Assembly: GCA_947455285.1 (NCBI GenBank) | Contig: CANGOK010000143.1 | Coordinates: 1-8,405, forward strand | DNA from: Beijerinckiaceae bacterium | GTDB lineage: Bacteria > Pseudomonadota > Alphaproteobacteria > Rhizobiales > Beijerinckiaceae | Reading direction: 5' to 3' | DNA: 8,405 nt | Shown here: positions 1 to 5,953 of the stretch, piece by piece | Layout of the letters: every line of letters begins with the position of its first letter | Position numbering within the stretch: the stretch's first letter is position 1 | Translations under genes and position numbers: made by a program | Notes under the pieces: model-generated | Seen by the model: only the letters and a program-made list of their open reading frames with translations | Told to the model about the DNA's origin: nothing | Databases searched by the model: none

Positions 1-36
1 CGAGGAATCGATGGGAACGAAGATGCGCGCGCTCAT
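1..36 (-). CDS. fdsB: NAD-dependent formate dehydrogenase beta subunit, N-terminus only (partial)
   Basis: Only the first 12 codons are in the window; the gene continues past the left edge. The minus-strand ATG at 36-34 opens a frame reading MSARIFVPIDSS, which resembles the usual beginning of FdsB (a short strand of the type M-R-I-F-V-P). FdsB is the NuoF-like flavoprotein subunit that binds FMN, NAD and an Fe-S cluster and passes electrons from formate to NAD+. The start overlaps the fdsG stop codon by four bases (ATGA, 36-33), an arrangement typical of translational coupling. The identification depends on that overlap and on fdsG being the known upstream partner of fdsB; 12 residues alone would not be enough. 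Confidence 0.75.
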   Translation of the reverse strand, partial: MSARIFVPIDSS

Positions 37-527
37 GACCGCGCTCCGTTCAATTGGCTCAGCAGCGCATCAAGCCGCGCTTCATTCAGCCGCCCGATGG
101 GTTCGCCATCGATCAGCGCGGCGGGAGAGACGGCGCACTGGCCGAGACAATAGACATTCTCGATGGTGATGACGCCATTGGCGCTGGTCTGCCCGGGCTC
201 GATATGATGAGCATGGCGCAAATGATCAACGAGCCCTTCGCAGCCCATGGACTGGCAGGATTCCGCCCGGCAGATGCGCAGCACATGACGCCCGGCGGGG
301 GCGTGGCGGAAGTCGTGGTAGAAACTGATGGCCCCATGGGTCTCGGCGCGCGAGATGTTCAGCGCCTGCGCCACAAGGGGGACCATGCGCTCGTCGATAT
401 AGCCGAACGCCTCTTGCAGCGCATGCAGGATCGGCAACATGGCGCCTTCCAAATGCGCGAGCTTTTCGATGATCTCCAGCGCCCGCCCCTCATCAAAGGA
501 TAGCGACGCCCCGACTTCCTGCCCCAT
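33..527 (-). CDS. fdsG: NAD-dependent formate dehydrogenase gamma subunit (NuoE-like [2Fe-2S] protein)
   Basis: This small subunit of the soluble formate dehydrogenase has a thioredoxin-like [2Fe-2S] fold and works with FdsB to pass electrons from formate oxidation to NAD+ in the cytoplasm. The product is 164 residues, a normal length for the family. An N-terminal helical part contains LPILHALQEAFGYID (31-45), followed by a thioredoxin-like domain with the four expected cluster ligands, Cys86 and Cys91 (CRAESC) and Cys127 and Cys131 (CLGQC). The ATG at 527 is preferred because AGGG lies 8 bases upstream; the frame is also open back to a TTG at 557, which has no clear ribosome binding site. 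The stop overlaps the fdsB start. In methylotrophs this enzyme is the last step of C1 oxidation and supplies NADH. Family assignment is firm; the exact start is less sure. Confidence 0.93.
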   Translation of the reverse strand: MGQEVGASLSFDEGRALEIIEKLAHLEGAMLPILHALQEAFGYIDERMVPLVAQALNISRAETHGAISFYHDFRHAPAGRHVLRICRAESCQSMGCEGLVDHLRHAHHIEPGQTSANGVITIENVYCLGQCAVSPAALIDGEPIGRLNEARLDALLSQLNGARS

Positions 528-563
528 AAGCTCGACCCTGACCGGTTCCGCGACCAAAATTGA

Positions 564-579
564 CTAGTCCAGATACTAG
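564..579. repeat. Short inverted repeat CTAGT-6-ACTAG upstream of fdsG
   Basis: The 75-base gap between the exported-protein gene (stop at 603) and the chosen fdsG start contains CTAGT (564-568) and its reverse complement ACTAG (575-579) separated by six bases. It lies in the fdsG leader or promoter. CTAG is a rare tetranucleotide in many proteobacterial genomes, so two copies so close together may mean a protein-binding site, but the arms are only 5 bp and chance is possible. I see no convincing -35/-10 pair in this gap. Confidence 0.25.
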
Positions 580-602
580 CCCTGATCGCGCCGTCACGAA
601 AC

Positions 603-1388
603 TCACATCCGCCGCCACCATGCGAGCATGACGCCAGTTTCCCGCCTTGCGTTAACGCCCAAGACCGTGCGGAAGGTCCCTGCCTGCAGGGACCATGGAC
701 GGCCAGGGTTGAGAACAAGGCTGATCTGGGCCTTGTGGGCTTGGCTTTGCGGGGTCAGTGCGGTTTTCGTCGCCAAGACGCTGCTCGTCTGCCCGACGAT
801 CTGCAGGCGGTCCAACAAGAAGAAGCCCGCCACCGCCTCGGCGCGCCATTCGTCTGGCTCAACGCCGCCGCGCCGGCGTGGACCAGCCTCAATGGACCAG
901 AAGCCCGGCGCATCCCTGAGGTCAAAAGATCCGCCCATCATCAGACGCCAGTCGCTCTCGCTTCGGTTCAACCCAGCCGCAGCAGGGTTGGCCGTCCTTG
1001 CGCCTGCCAAGCGCAACAGCGCCTGAGCGGAGAAAACGACATCCCCATGAAGCGCACGGCCTAGCTCGACCCTCGCGCCAAGTTCCGACATGCCGGGGCC
1101 TCGGTAATAAGCGATGGGAGGCCCCTGAGTGTAGACACGCGCCGCCTCAAGTCGGCCTAGAAAGGTCAGCCAATCCAGCGCGCCATATTCGAGCGCCGTG
1201 TCAGCCGTATATTTCGCATAAAGCGGCGCACGAGTGAGCTGTCCCCGCCGGTCGAACGCCTGCAAGGCGATTGTCGAAGTGAATTCGTGAATGACCAGCA
1301 ACATGCCCTGACGTTGCACAAAGGCCCCTCCCCACGCAGGCCGCGCGACAAGGCAAAGAAAAATCACGAACAGCAATCGAGACGACAT
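603..1388 (-). CDS. Exported protein of unknown function, probable outer-membrane beta-barrel
   Basis: I do not recognise a named family with confidence. The 261-residue product starts with a clear signal peptide: a basic start, a hydrophobic core (LLFVIFLCLVA) and a likely cleavage after AWG (about residue 20). The mature part has no hydrophobic helix. Instead it shows alternating polar/apolar stretches, frequent aromatic residues and Gly-rich turns, as in outer-membrane barrels (for example YAKYTADTALEYGALDWLTFLGRLEA around 58-83). It is reminiscent of exported barrel-like proteins often labelled MetA-like transporter or hypothetical. The C-terminus, AWWRRM, lacks the usual terminal Phe/Trp of barrels. 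The gene precedes fdsG in the same direction by 75 bp, with no terminator seen between them, so read-through into the formate dehydrogenase operon is possible. No clear Shine-Dalgarno precedes the ATG at 1388. Function unknown. Confidence 0.72.
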   Translation of the reverse strand: MSSRLLFVIFLCLVARPAWGGAFVQRQGMLLVIHEFTSTIALQAFDRRGQLTRAPLYAKYTADTALEYGALDWLTFLGRLEAARVYTQGPPIAYYRGPGMSELGARVELGRALHGDVVFSAQALLRLAGARTANPAAAGLNRSESDWRLMMGGSFDLRDAPGFWSIEAGPRRRGGVEPDEWRAEAVAGFFLLDRLQIVGQTSSVLATKTALTPQSQAHKAQISLVLNPGRPWSLQAGTFRTVLGVNARRETGVMLAWWRRM

Positions 1389-1531
1389 GAAATCAACGCG
1401 AGTTTACGCAACGAGAACTCGGCTATTGTGCCCCCTGACATGGGCAAGCACAATAGTGAAGTTCAAGTTTAAAAATTTGCAAATAAGCCTGCTCTGGTTC
1501 AAAATGACCATATGTTGAAACGCGCGCTGGC
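1389..1531. promoter_or_regulatory. Divergent AT-rich promoter region between exported protein and 2OG oxygenase
   Basis: This 143-bp spacer separates two genes read away from each other, so it should hold the promoters of both. It is clearly AT-richer than its surroundings, especially 1451-1490. It carries the inverted repeat at 1423-1456 and the perfect 10-bp palindrome ATTTGCAAAT at 1475-1484. I could not pick a convincing consensus -35/-10 pair for either direction, so no promoter hexamers are assigned. Confidence 0.5.
1423..1456. repeat. Perfect 9-bp inverted repeat (CTATTGTGC / GCACAATAG), 16-base spacer
   Basis: CTATTGTGC at 1423-1431 and GCACAATAG at 1448-1456 are exact reverse complements. 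The spacer can also pair internally (GCCC with GGGC), giving an alternative foldback. The element sits in the middle of the divergent spacer. It could be an operator for a dimeric regulator, a leader hairpin in the transcript of the minus-strand gene, or a cruciform. No T-run follows on either side, so it does not look like an intrinsic terminator. Confidence 0.5.
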
Positions 1532-2194
1532 ATGGCCAATCGCAGCAAACCTCAAGACTGGCCGATGACTTACCTTGATTACGATGCGCTCGATCGCACC
1601 CCGCTCGCACGCGACCCCTATGACCACATCGTGATCGAAAATTTCATTCTGCCCGACGCTTTCAAGAAAGTATCGACAGACTTCCCGACGGTGCCTGGCC
1701 CCGGCTCACACCCGCCGTCAGAACTTGATATTCACGGCGATTTCAAAGGCTTGATGGAAGAACTGGATGGCGAACGCTTCCGCAAGACCATGGAGGCGAA
1801 ATTCGAAGTCGATCTCACCGATAGGCCCACCATGTATACGGTGCGCGGCTTCGTTCGCGAGAAGGATGGGGAAATCCATACGGATTCCAAGACCAAGATC
1901 CTGACCGTGCTGCTCTATATGAACGAGGGCTGGGAATCGGATGGCGGACGCCTGCGCATCCTGCGCTCGGGAACCGATCTTGAGCAGTATTCGTCCGAAG
2001 TTCCGCCCTATGGCGGCACCCTGCTCGTCTTCAGGCGCTCGGACAATTCGTGGCACGGCCACAAGCCCCATTCGGGGCCGCGTCGCGCCGTCCAGATGAA
2101 CTGGGTCACGACGCAAGAGGTGGTGGACCGCGAGCAAAAGCGCCATCGCTTTTCGACAAAGGTGAAGAAGCTCACCAGCGCGCTTTTCGGCTGA
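1532..2194 (+). CDS. 2-oxoglutarate/Fe(II)-dependent oxygenase family protein
   Basis: A cytoplasmic, non-heme iron oxygenase that should couple 2-oxoglutarate decarboxylation to hydroxylation of an unknown substrate. In the 220-residue product the expected double-stranded beta-helix motifs occur in order: the iron ligands H116 and D118 (GEIHTDS), a following strand KILTVLLYMNEGW, the region PPYGGTLLVFRRS, the distal His at H175 (SWHGH), and the basic residue for the 2-oxoglutarate carboxylate at R184/R185 (GPRRAVQMNW). It resembles the 2OG-Fe(II) oxygenases found near envelope or polysaccharide genes in alphaproteobacteria, but the substrate cannot be read from the sequence. The start is uncertain: the ATG at 1532 has no good ribosome binding site, and an internal ATG at 1565 (MTYLDYDAL) is an equally plausible start. 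The gene stops 2 bp before the stop of the convergent MFS gene. Confidence 0.87.
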   Translation: MANRSKPQDWPMTYLDYDALDRTPLARDPYDHIVIENFILPDAFKKVSTDFPTVPGPGSHPPSELDIHGDFKGLMEELDGERFRKTMEAKFEVDLTDRPTMYTVRGFVREKDGEIHTDSKTKILTVLLYMNEGWESDGGRLRILRSGTDLEQYSSEVPPYGGTLLVFRRSDNSWHGHKPHSGPRRAVQMNWVTTQEVVDREQKRHRFSTKVKKLTSALFG

Positions 2195-2196
2195 AT

Positions 2197-3402
2197 TCAG
2201 CGCATTTCCGCCCGCATTCCCCGGCTTCCGACTGCAAAAACCAGCGCGGCTGCGCCCAGCAGCGCGATGTTCAGCCATAGCCCCGCCCAATAAGCGCCGC
2301 CGGTGACATCGCTAAGCCAGCCTATGATGACCGGCCCGATGACGAAGCCGACGTCGCCAAAGGTGCGCTGCACGCCCATGCCCGGCCCGAAACGTTCGCG
2401 TGGCAAGGCCGCGATGGCGAAGGTGCTGATGGCGGGATAGTTGACGCCAGTCGCCGCGCCCAGCATCCAAACCGCCAGCCAGAAGCCGAACGGCGAGGTT
2501 GAGACATAGAAGGTCACAAGCGACAGCGCCGTCGCGAGCGTCGACCAGAATACATTCGCGCGGGCGCCGAATTTTTCGATCAATGGGCCGGTGATGGGCG
2601 CCATGGCGAAATTCATGAAAGCGCAAAGGGTGATCGCCAGACCAATGGTTCCCAGATCAAGGCCAAAGCTTTCGGCGCCGAGAAAAGGGATCAGCTGAAA
2701 CAGGCAGGCGGTGCGCGTGAAGAAGACGACGCAAGATAATATGCAAAGCGCCGTGAAAGGCGCCGTCATCATGCCGCGTTTGCTGACCGACGACGGCAAA
2801 GGCTTGCGCGCCTGCGCCGTGTCGAGCGTATCCTCGAAGGAAAAAGCCGCAGTGGTGGCGGCCAGCAAAGCGACGCCCGCATAAAACCAGAAGACCGATG
2901 CGAAGCCGAAATAATAGGCGGCGAACCCGCCGACCGTCGGCCCAACGCTCGCCCCCAGCTGCAAGGACGACTGATAGAGCGCCATGTTCATCGCCCGCTG
3001 GTTCGGGGGGCTGATGTCGGCCATGGAGGCCATGGAAGCCGTGAGATAGACGCCCGTGCCCATGCCCTGCAGAAAGCGCCAGACGAGCAGAACGACGAAA
3101 TCGTCCGCGAGCGCCGCGCCAACAGAAGACGCAGCCACGATCAACGGCCCGCCCATCAGCAGGGGACGACGCCCATAGCGCTGGGACAGATAGCCTGACG
3201 GCAGGTTGGCGATGAGGCGACCGACGCCATAGATCGTGACCAGCGTGCCGACCAGAGCGCCCCCGACGCCGAAAGTCTGGGCGTAAATCGACAGCATCGG
3301 CGCAACCAGACCGTTGCCGATCATGATGCATGCGATCATGACCAGCAGCGGCGCAAGGCGTCGCTCCTGTCGGAGGGGGGCGAGAAAACGCAGAAAACCC
3401 AT
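2197..3402 (-). CDS. MFS transporter, 12-helix, DHA1-like, probable efflux
   Basis: An inner-membrane major facilitator superfamily carrier of 401 residues with about 12 hydrophobic segments and a polar central loop around DTAQARKPLPSSVSKRG. The loop 2-3 motif A is recognisable at 70-79 (GYLSQRYGRR), with Gln where Asp is usual. The helix 4 motif is RFLQGMGTG (109-117). Helix 5 carries GASVGPTVGG (150-159), the motif C pattern GxxxGPxxGG that in MFS proteins marks proton-coupled antiporters and exporters. The substrate is unknown. The ATG at 3402 is preferred; the frame extends to a TTG at 3438, but that would overlap the upstream divergent gene's leader and has no ribosome binding site. The gene is divergent from the aldolase-family gene by 119 bp, so it may move a substrate or product of that gene set. 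This link is inference. Confidence 0.9.
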   Translation of the reverse strand: MGFLRFLAPLRQERRLAPLLVMIACIMIGNGLVAPMLSIYAQTFGVGGALVGTLVTIYGVGRLIANLPSGYLSQRYGRRPLLMGGPLIVAASSVGAALADDFVVLLVWRFLQGMGTGVYLTASMASMADISPPNQRAMNMALYQSSLQLGASVGPTVGGFAAYYFGFASVFWFYAGVALLAATTAAFSFEDTLDTAQARKPLPSSVSKRGMMTAPFTALCILSCVVFFTRTACLFQLIPFLGAESFGLDLGTIGLAITLCAFMNFAMAPITGPLIEKFGARANVFWSTLATALSLVTFYVSTSPFGFWLAVWMLGAATGVNYPAISTFAIAALPRERFGPGMGVQRTFGDVGFVIGPVIIGWLSDVTGGAYWAGLWLNIALLGAAALVFAVGSRGMRAEMR

Positions 3403-3521
3403 GGCTGAAGTTGTGCAGCCAATCGGCTCCCGCGGCAAGCTATGGACAAAATCAGGCGGTGAAGCGATTGTCGCGGCCCATCAGGCGAATGCGCCTTTCC
3501 AACGGTCCGGGAGGTCCCCCC
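3403..3521. promoter_or_regulatory. Divergent spacer between MFS transporter and class II aldolase-family gene
   Basis: This 119-bp region should drive the MFS gene leftwards and the aldolase-family gene and its followers rightwards. The best plus-strand candidate I see is TGGACA (3443-3448), 17 bases, then GATTGT (3466-3471). The -35 matches the sigma-70 consensus at five of six positions, the -10 at only three, so it is weak. A small foldback AGGCG-4-CGCCT lies at 3483-3496. No strong operator-like palindrome is visible. Confidence 0.3.
3509..3514 (+). promoter_or_regulatory. Ribosome binding site GGGAGG deciding a TTG start
   Basis: GGGAGG lies 7 bases before TTG at 3522 and is the only strong Shine-Dalgarno in the upstream part of this frame. 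It decides the start of the aldolase-family gene in favour of the TTG over the ATG at 3489 and the TTG at 3411. The bases GGG at 3509-3511 could fold onto the C-run at 3516-3521 immediately before the start codon, which might partly hide the site; this fold is only by eye. Confidence 0.6.
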
Positions 3522-4265
3522 TTGAACACAGCCCAACAGAGCCACGACGCGGAATATGTGCTGCGCATGAAAGTCGCCGCCTGCACGCTGATGCTGGTGA
3601 ACGAAAAATGCATGAACTATTCAGGCCATGTAAGCGGTCGCCTGCCCGGCGGCGACACATTCCTCATCCAGCCCATTGACGTGCCCCGTTCGGGCCTGAG
3701 GCCGGACGATCTTCTGGTCTGCAATCTCGATGGCGAGGTCGTTCGTGGCAATGGCGATTCAAAGCCCCCGGCTGAAACGGCGCTTCATGCCGAGATCCTG
3801 CGCGCCCGGCCGGATGTGAACAGCATCGCCCATTTCCACCACGACCTCACGAATTCCTTCACGCTGGTCGAGGACATGCCGCTTCGCATCGTCAAGAACC
3901 ACGCGATTCGCTGGCGCAGCGGCATGCCCGTTCATCCCGATCCCGCCCATGTGGCCAATGCGGAGCTGGGACGGGCCGTGGCAAAGACACTCGGCCCCCA
4001 TCACGCCCTGCAGATCCGCGCCCATGGTCAGGTCATCACCGCCGAATCGGTAGAGGCAGTGCTCACCGACTCCATCCATTTCGTAGAGAATGCGCAGGCC
4101 ATGCATAACGCCTGCGTGCTCGGCCGCCTCGCCCCGCTGAGCGAAGAGGACATGGAATCCTTCGCCAAGTACTTCAAGCGCGGCCGTCATGTGGACAAGC
4201 TGTGGCGCTATTACCTCGAATGCTGGCAGACGGCGGGCGTCGTTCCGGCCGAGTGGCAGATCTGA
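3522..4265 (+). CDS. Class II aldolase/adducin family protein (metal-dependent aldolase or decarboxylase)
   Basis: A cytoplasmic enzyme of 247 residues, standard length for this family, which includes fuculose-phosphate aldolase, ribulose-phosphate 4-epimerase, and decarboxylases such as 3,4-dihydroxyphthalate and HCOMODA decarboxylase. The usual elements are visible in order: a substrate-phosphate or carboxylate loop region NYSGHVSGRLPGG (32-44), the catalytic acid E85 (PAETALHAEI), the zinc ligands H104 and H106 (AHFHHD), and H168 (RAHGQV). The start is a TTG supported by GGGAGG 7 bases upstream. It is the first gene of the plus-strand set, 166 bp before the EutA-like gene. Which reaction it performs cannot be told from motifs. 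Because a second decarboxylase-like protein and a cupin follow, decarboxylation of a hydroxy-aromatic acid is one possibility; sugar-phosphate cleavage is another. Confidence 0.88.
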   Translation: MNTAQQSHDAEYVLRMKVAACTLMLVNEKCMNYSGHVSGRLPGGDTFLIQPIDVPRSGLRPDDLLVCNLDGEVVRGNGDSKPPAETALHAEILRARPDVNSIAHFHHDLTNSFTLVEDMPLRIVKNHAIRWRSGMPVHPDPAHVANAELGRAVAKTLGPHHALQIRAHGQVITAESVEAVLTDSIHFVENAQAMHNACVLGRLAPLSEEDMESFAKYFKRGRHVDKLWRYYLECWQTAGVVPAEWQI

Positions 4266-4276
4266 CGCAAACACGC

Positions 4277-4305
4277 GGCCGCGCCCGTGGGAAACAGGCG
4301 CGGCC
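4277..4305 (+). other. GC-rich hairpin between aldolase-family gene and eutA-like gene
   Basis: GGCCGCGCC (4277-4285) and GGCGCGGCC (4297-4305) form a perfect 9-bp stem with an 11-base loop, 11 bases after the aldolase-family stop codon. There is no T-run after it (CCCGGTGG follows), so it is a poor Rho-independent terminator. It may stabilise the 3' end of the upstream message, slow polymerase, or separate expression of the two genes. The rest of the 166-base gap holds no evident gene, and I see no clear promoter in it. Confidence 0.45.
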
Positions 4306-4431
4306 CCGGTGGACAAGCGCAAACCCGCCCGCTACAACTTAGAGACCTAATGGAATGCGTGGGCGGGCCGCCCATGGCCTGAAACAAGGGCGCGGAGCGA
4401 TGACAAAGTCGTCCGGCCAGGGGTGGAACGG

Positions 4432-5937
4432 ATGCACGACATCGATTTCGAACATGAGCACGCGCAACTGAGCGAGGCCGATAAGGCCGAGATGGCCAAG
4501 TTCATCTGGAGCCAGGAAAGCGTCGAGTTGAAAACAGTCGGCATCGACATCGGCAGCTCCACCTCCCACCTGCTCTTCGCCAAGGTCACGTTGCAGCGCC
4601 AGTCGCAGGGACTTTCGAGCCGTTTCGTCGTGACCAACCGCGAAGTGGTCTGGCGCTCGCCGATCATGCTGACGCCCTTCGTTTCCGACGGGTCCATCGA
4701 CGCTCACGCGCTCGATCACTTCATTCACGACGCCTACAAGCAAGCCGGCGTCCGGCGCGGCGACATCGACAGCGGCGCGGTCATCCTCACCGGCGAGGCG
4801 ATCAAGCGCAAGAATGCGCGCGCCATCGACGAACTCTTCGCAAATGAGGCTGGCAAATTCGTCTGCGCCACCGCCGGCCACAAGCTGGAATGCACCCTGG
4901 CCGCCCATGGTTCGGGCGCGGTCGCTCTTTCGCGCGAGCGCCAGTGCACCGTTCTTCATGTCGATATCGGCGGCGGCACGACGAAGCTCGCCCAGATCGA
5001 AAAGGGCGTGATCAAGAGCGTTTCGGCTTTCGCCGTCGGCGGGCGTCTGCTCGCGGCTGACAACAATGGCGACTGGACGCGCGTTGACCAGTCAGCCTGG
5101 CTCGTCGCTCGCGAGCTTGGCGTAGGCACAGACGCCAAGACGCTCAGCGACCCCGCCATTCGCCAGCGAATCGCGGCCCGTCTCGCCGAACTCGCCGTCG
5201 ACCAGATCACCGGCGCGGAGCTTGATGCGCTCGGTCGCGAATTGCAGCTCACAGAGCCGCTCGCTCGCACCAAGGCGCCTGACGCCATCACCTTCTCGGG
5301 CGGCGTCTCCGAATATATTTTCGAAACCGAGACTCGCGATTTCGGCGACATCGCCAAGACCATCGCCATGGAGACGCGCCGCGGGTTGACTGCGCGCAGC
5401 AAGGTTCCGGTGATAGACCCGGGCAGCCGCATCCGCGCGACGGTGATCGGCGCCTCGCAATTCACCGTGCAGGTCAGCGGCAAGACGATCTTCCTCTCGA
5501 AGGGCGACGCGCTGCCGGTCCATAACGTTCCTGTGGCCCCCGTCGGCCTCGACCTCTCGGGCGACATCGACTCCGCCGCCATCGCGCAGGCGATCCGCAG
5601 CAAGGCCGAACAGCTGGACATTCCGCCCGGTGGGCGCATGGCGGTGTCGTTCAGCTTTGCGGGCGATCCCGAATACAAGCGCCTTTACGCCATCGCCAAG
5701 GGCATTCTGGAAGGCGCAGCGCCTAATGGCAAACGCAATGATCTGCTTCTGCTGATGATCGATGGCGACGTCGGCAAGAGCATGGGCAATCTGCTCATGA
5801 AGGAGCTCGACTTTCCCGGCGACCTCGTCTCCATCGACGGCGTTCAGCTGCAAGAACTCGATTTCGTCGATGTTGGCGAGCTGATCACGCCGCCTGGCGT
5901 CGTGCCTGTCGTGATCAAGTCCCTGCTGTTTTCATAA
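4432..5937 (+). CDS. EutA-like reactivating factor (ASKHA-type ATPase), no EutBC in view
   Basis: The 501-residue product matches the EutA family, whose characterised members use ATP to release damaged cobalamin from ethanolamine ammonia-lyase and so restore the enzyme. The actin/Hsp70-type ATP-binding signatures are all present: phosphate-1 GIDIGSSTSH (37-46), phosphate-2 DIGGGTTKL (178-186) and the adenosine-type FSGGVSEYIF (288-297). The C-terminal block with IDGDVGKSMGNLL and DFVDVGELI is also typical of EutA. It is somewhat longer than the roughly 467 residues of the enterobacterial protein. The ATG at 4432 is chosen because AGGGG ends 8 bases upstream; a GTG at 4423 would add three residues but lacks its own site. 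No eutB, eutC, eutT or microcompartment gene is seen in the window, so its client here may be something else. It is followed 16 bases later by the cupin gene. Family assignment strong; role in this setting unknown. Confidence 0.88.
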   Translation: MHDIDFEHEHAQLSEADKAEMAKFIWSQESVELKTVGIDIGSSTSHLLFAKVTLQRQSQGLSSRFVVTNREVVWRSPIMLTPFVSDGSIDAHALDHFIHDAYKQAGVRRGDIDSGAVILTGEAIKRKNARAIDELFANEAGKFVCATAGHKLECTLAAHGSGAVALSRERQCTVLHVDIGGGTTKLAQIEKGVIKSVSAFAVGGRLLAADNNGDWTRVDQSAWLVARELGVGTDAKTLSDPAIRQRIAARLAELAVDQITGAELDALGRELQLTEPLARTKAPDAITFSGGVSEYIFETETRDFGDIAKTIAMETRRGLTARSKVPVIDPGSRIRATVIGASQFTVQVSGKTIFLSKGDALPVHNVPVAPVGLDLSGDIDSAAIAQAIRSKAEQLDIPPGGRMAVSFSFAGDPEYKRLYAIAKGILEGAAPNGKRNDLLLLMIDGDVGKSMGNLLMKELDFPGDLVSIDGVQLQELDFVDVGELITPPGVVPVVIKSLLFS

Positions 5938-5953
5938 CCCCGAGGAAACGTCC

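Noticed and set aside
1404..1610. 68-codon minus-strand frame covering the divergent spacer and the start of the oxygenase
   Set aside because: It overlaps the start of the 2OG oxygenase and the inverted repeat, has no ribosome binding site that I can see, and its translation resembles nothing known.
3483..3496. Small foldback AGGCG-4-CGCCT followed by TTT, considered as a terminator
   Set aside because: A 5-bp stem with three T's, located in a divergent promoter spacer, is too weak and in the wrong place for a terminator.
3411..3521. N-terminal extension of the aldolase-family gene (TTG at 3411 or ATG at 3489)
   Set aside because: The extension is Ser/Arg/Pro-rich and unlike the family, and the best ribosome binding site points to the TTG at 3522.
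3314..3679. Plus-strand 121-codon frame overlapping the starts of the MFS and aldolase-family genes
   Set aside because: It overlaps two well-supported genes on both sides and has a composition typical of an out-of-frame translation.
5092..5853. Long minus-strand open frames opposite the eutA-like gene (also 4956-5678 and 4339-4959)
   Set aside because: They are shadows of the EutA-like frame, which carries three intact ATP-binding motifs. The antisense products have no recognisable domain.
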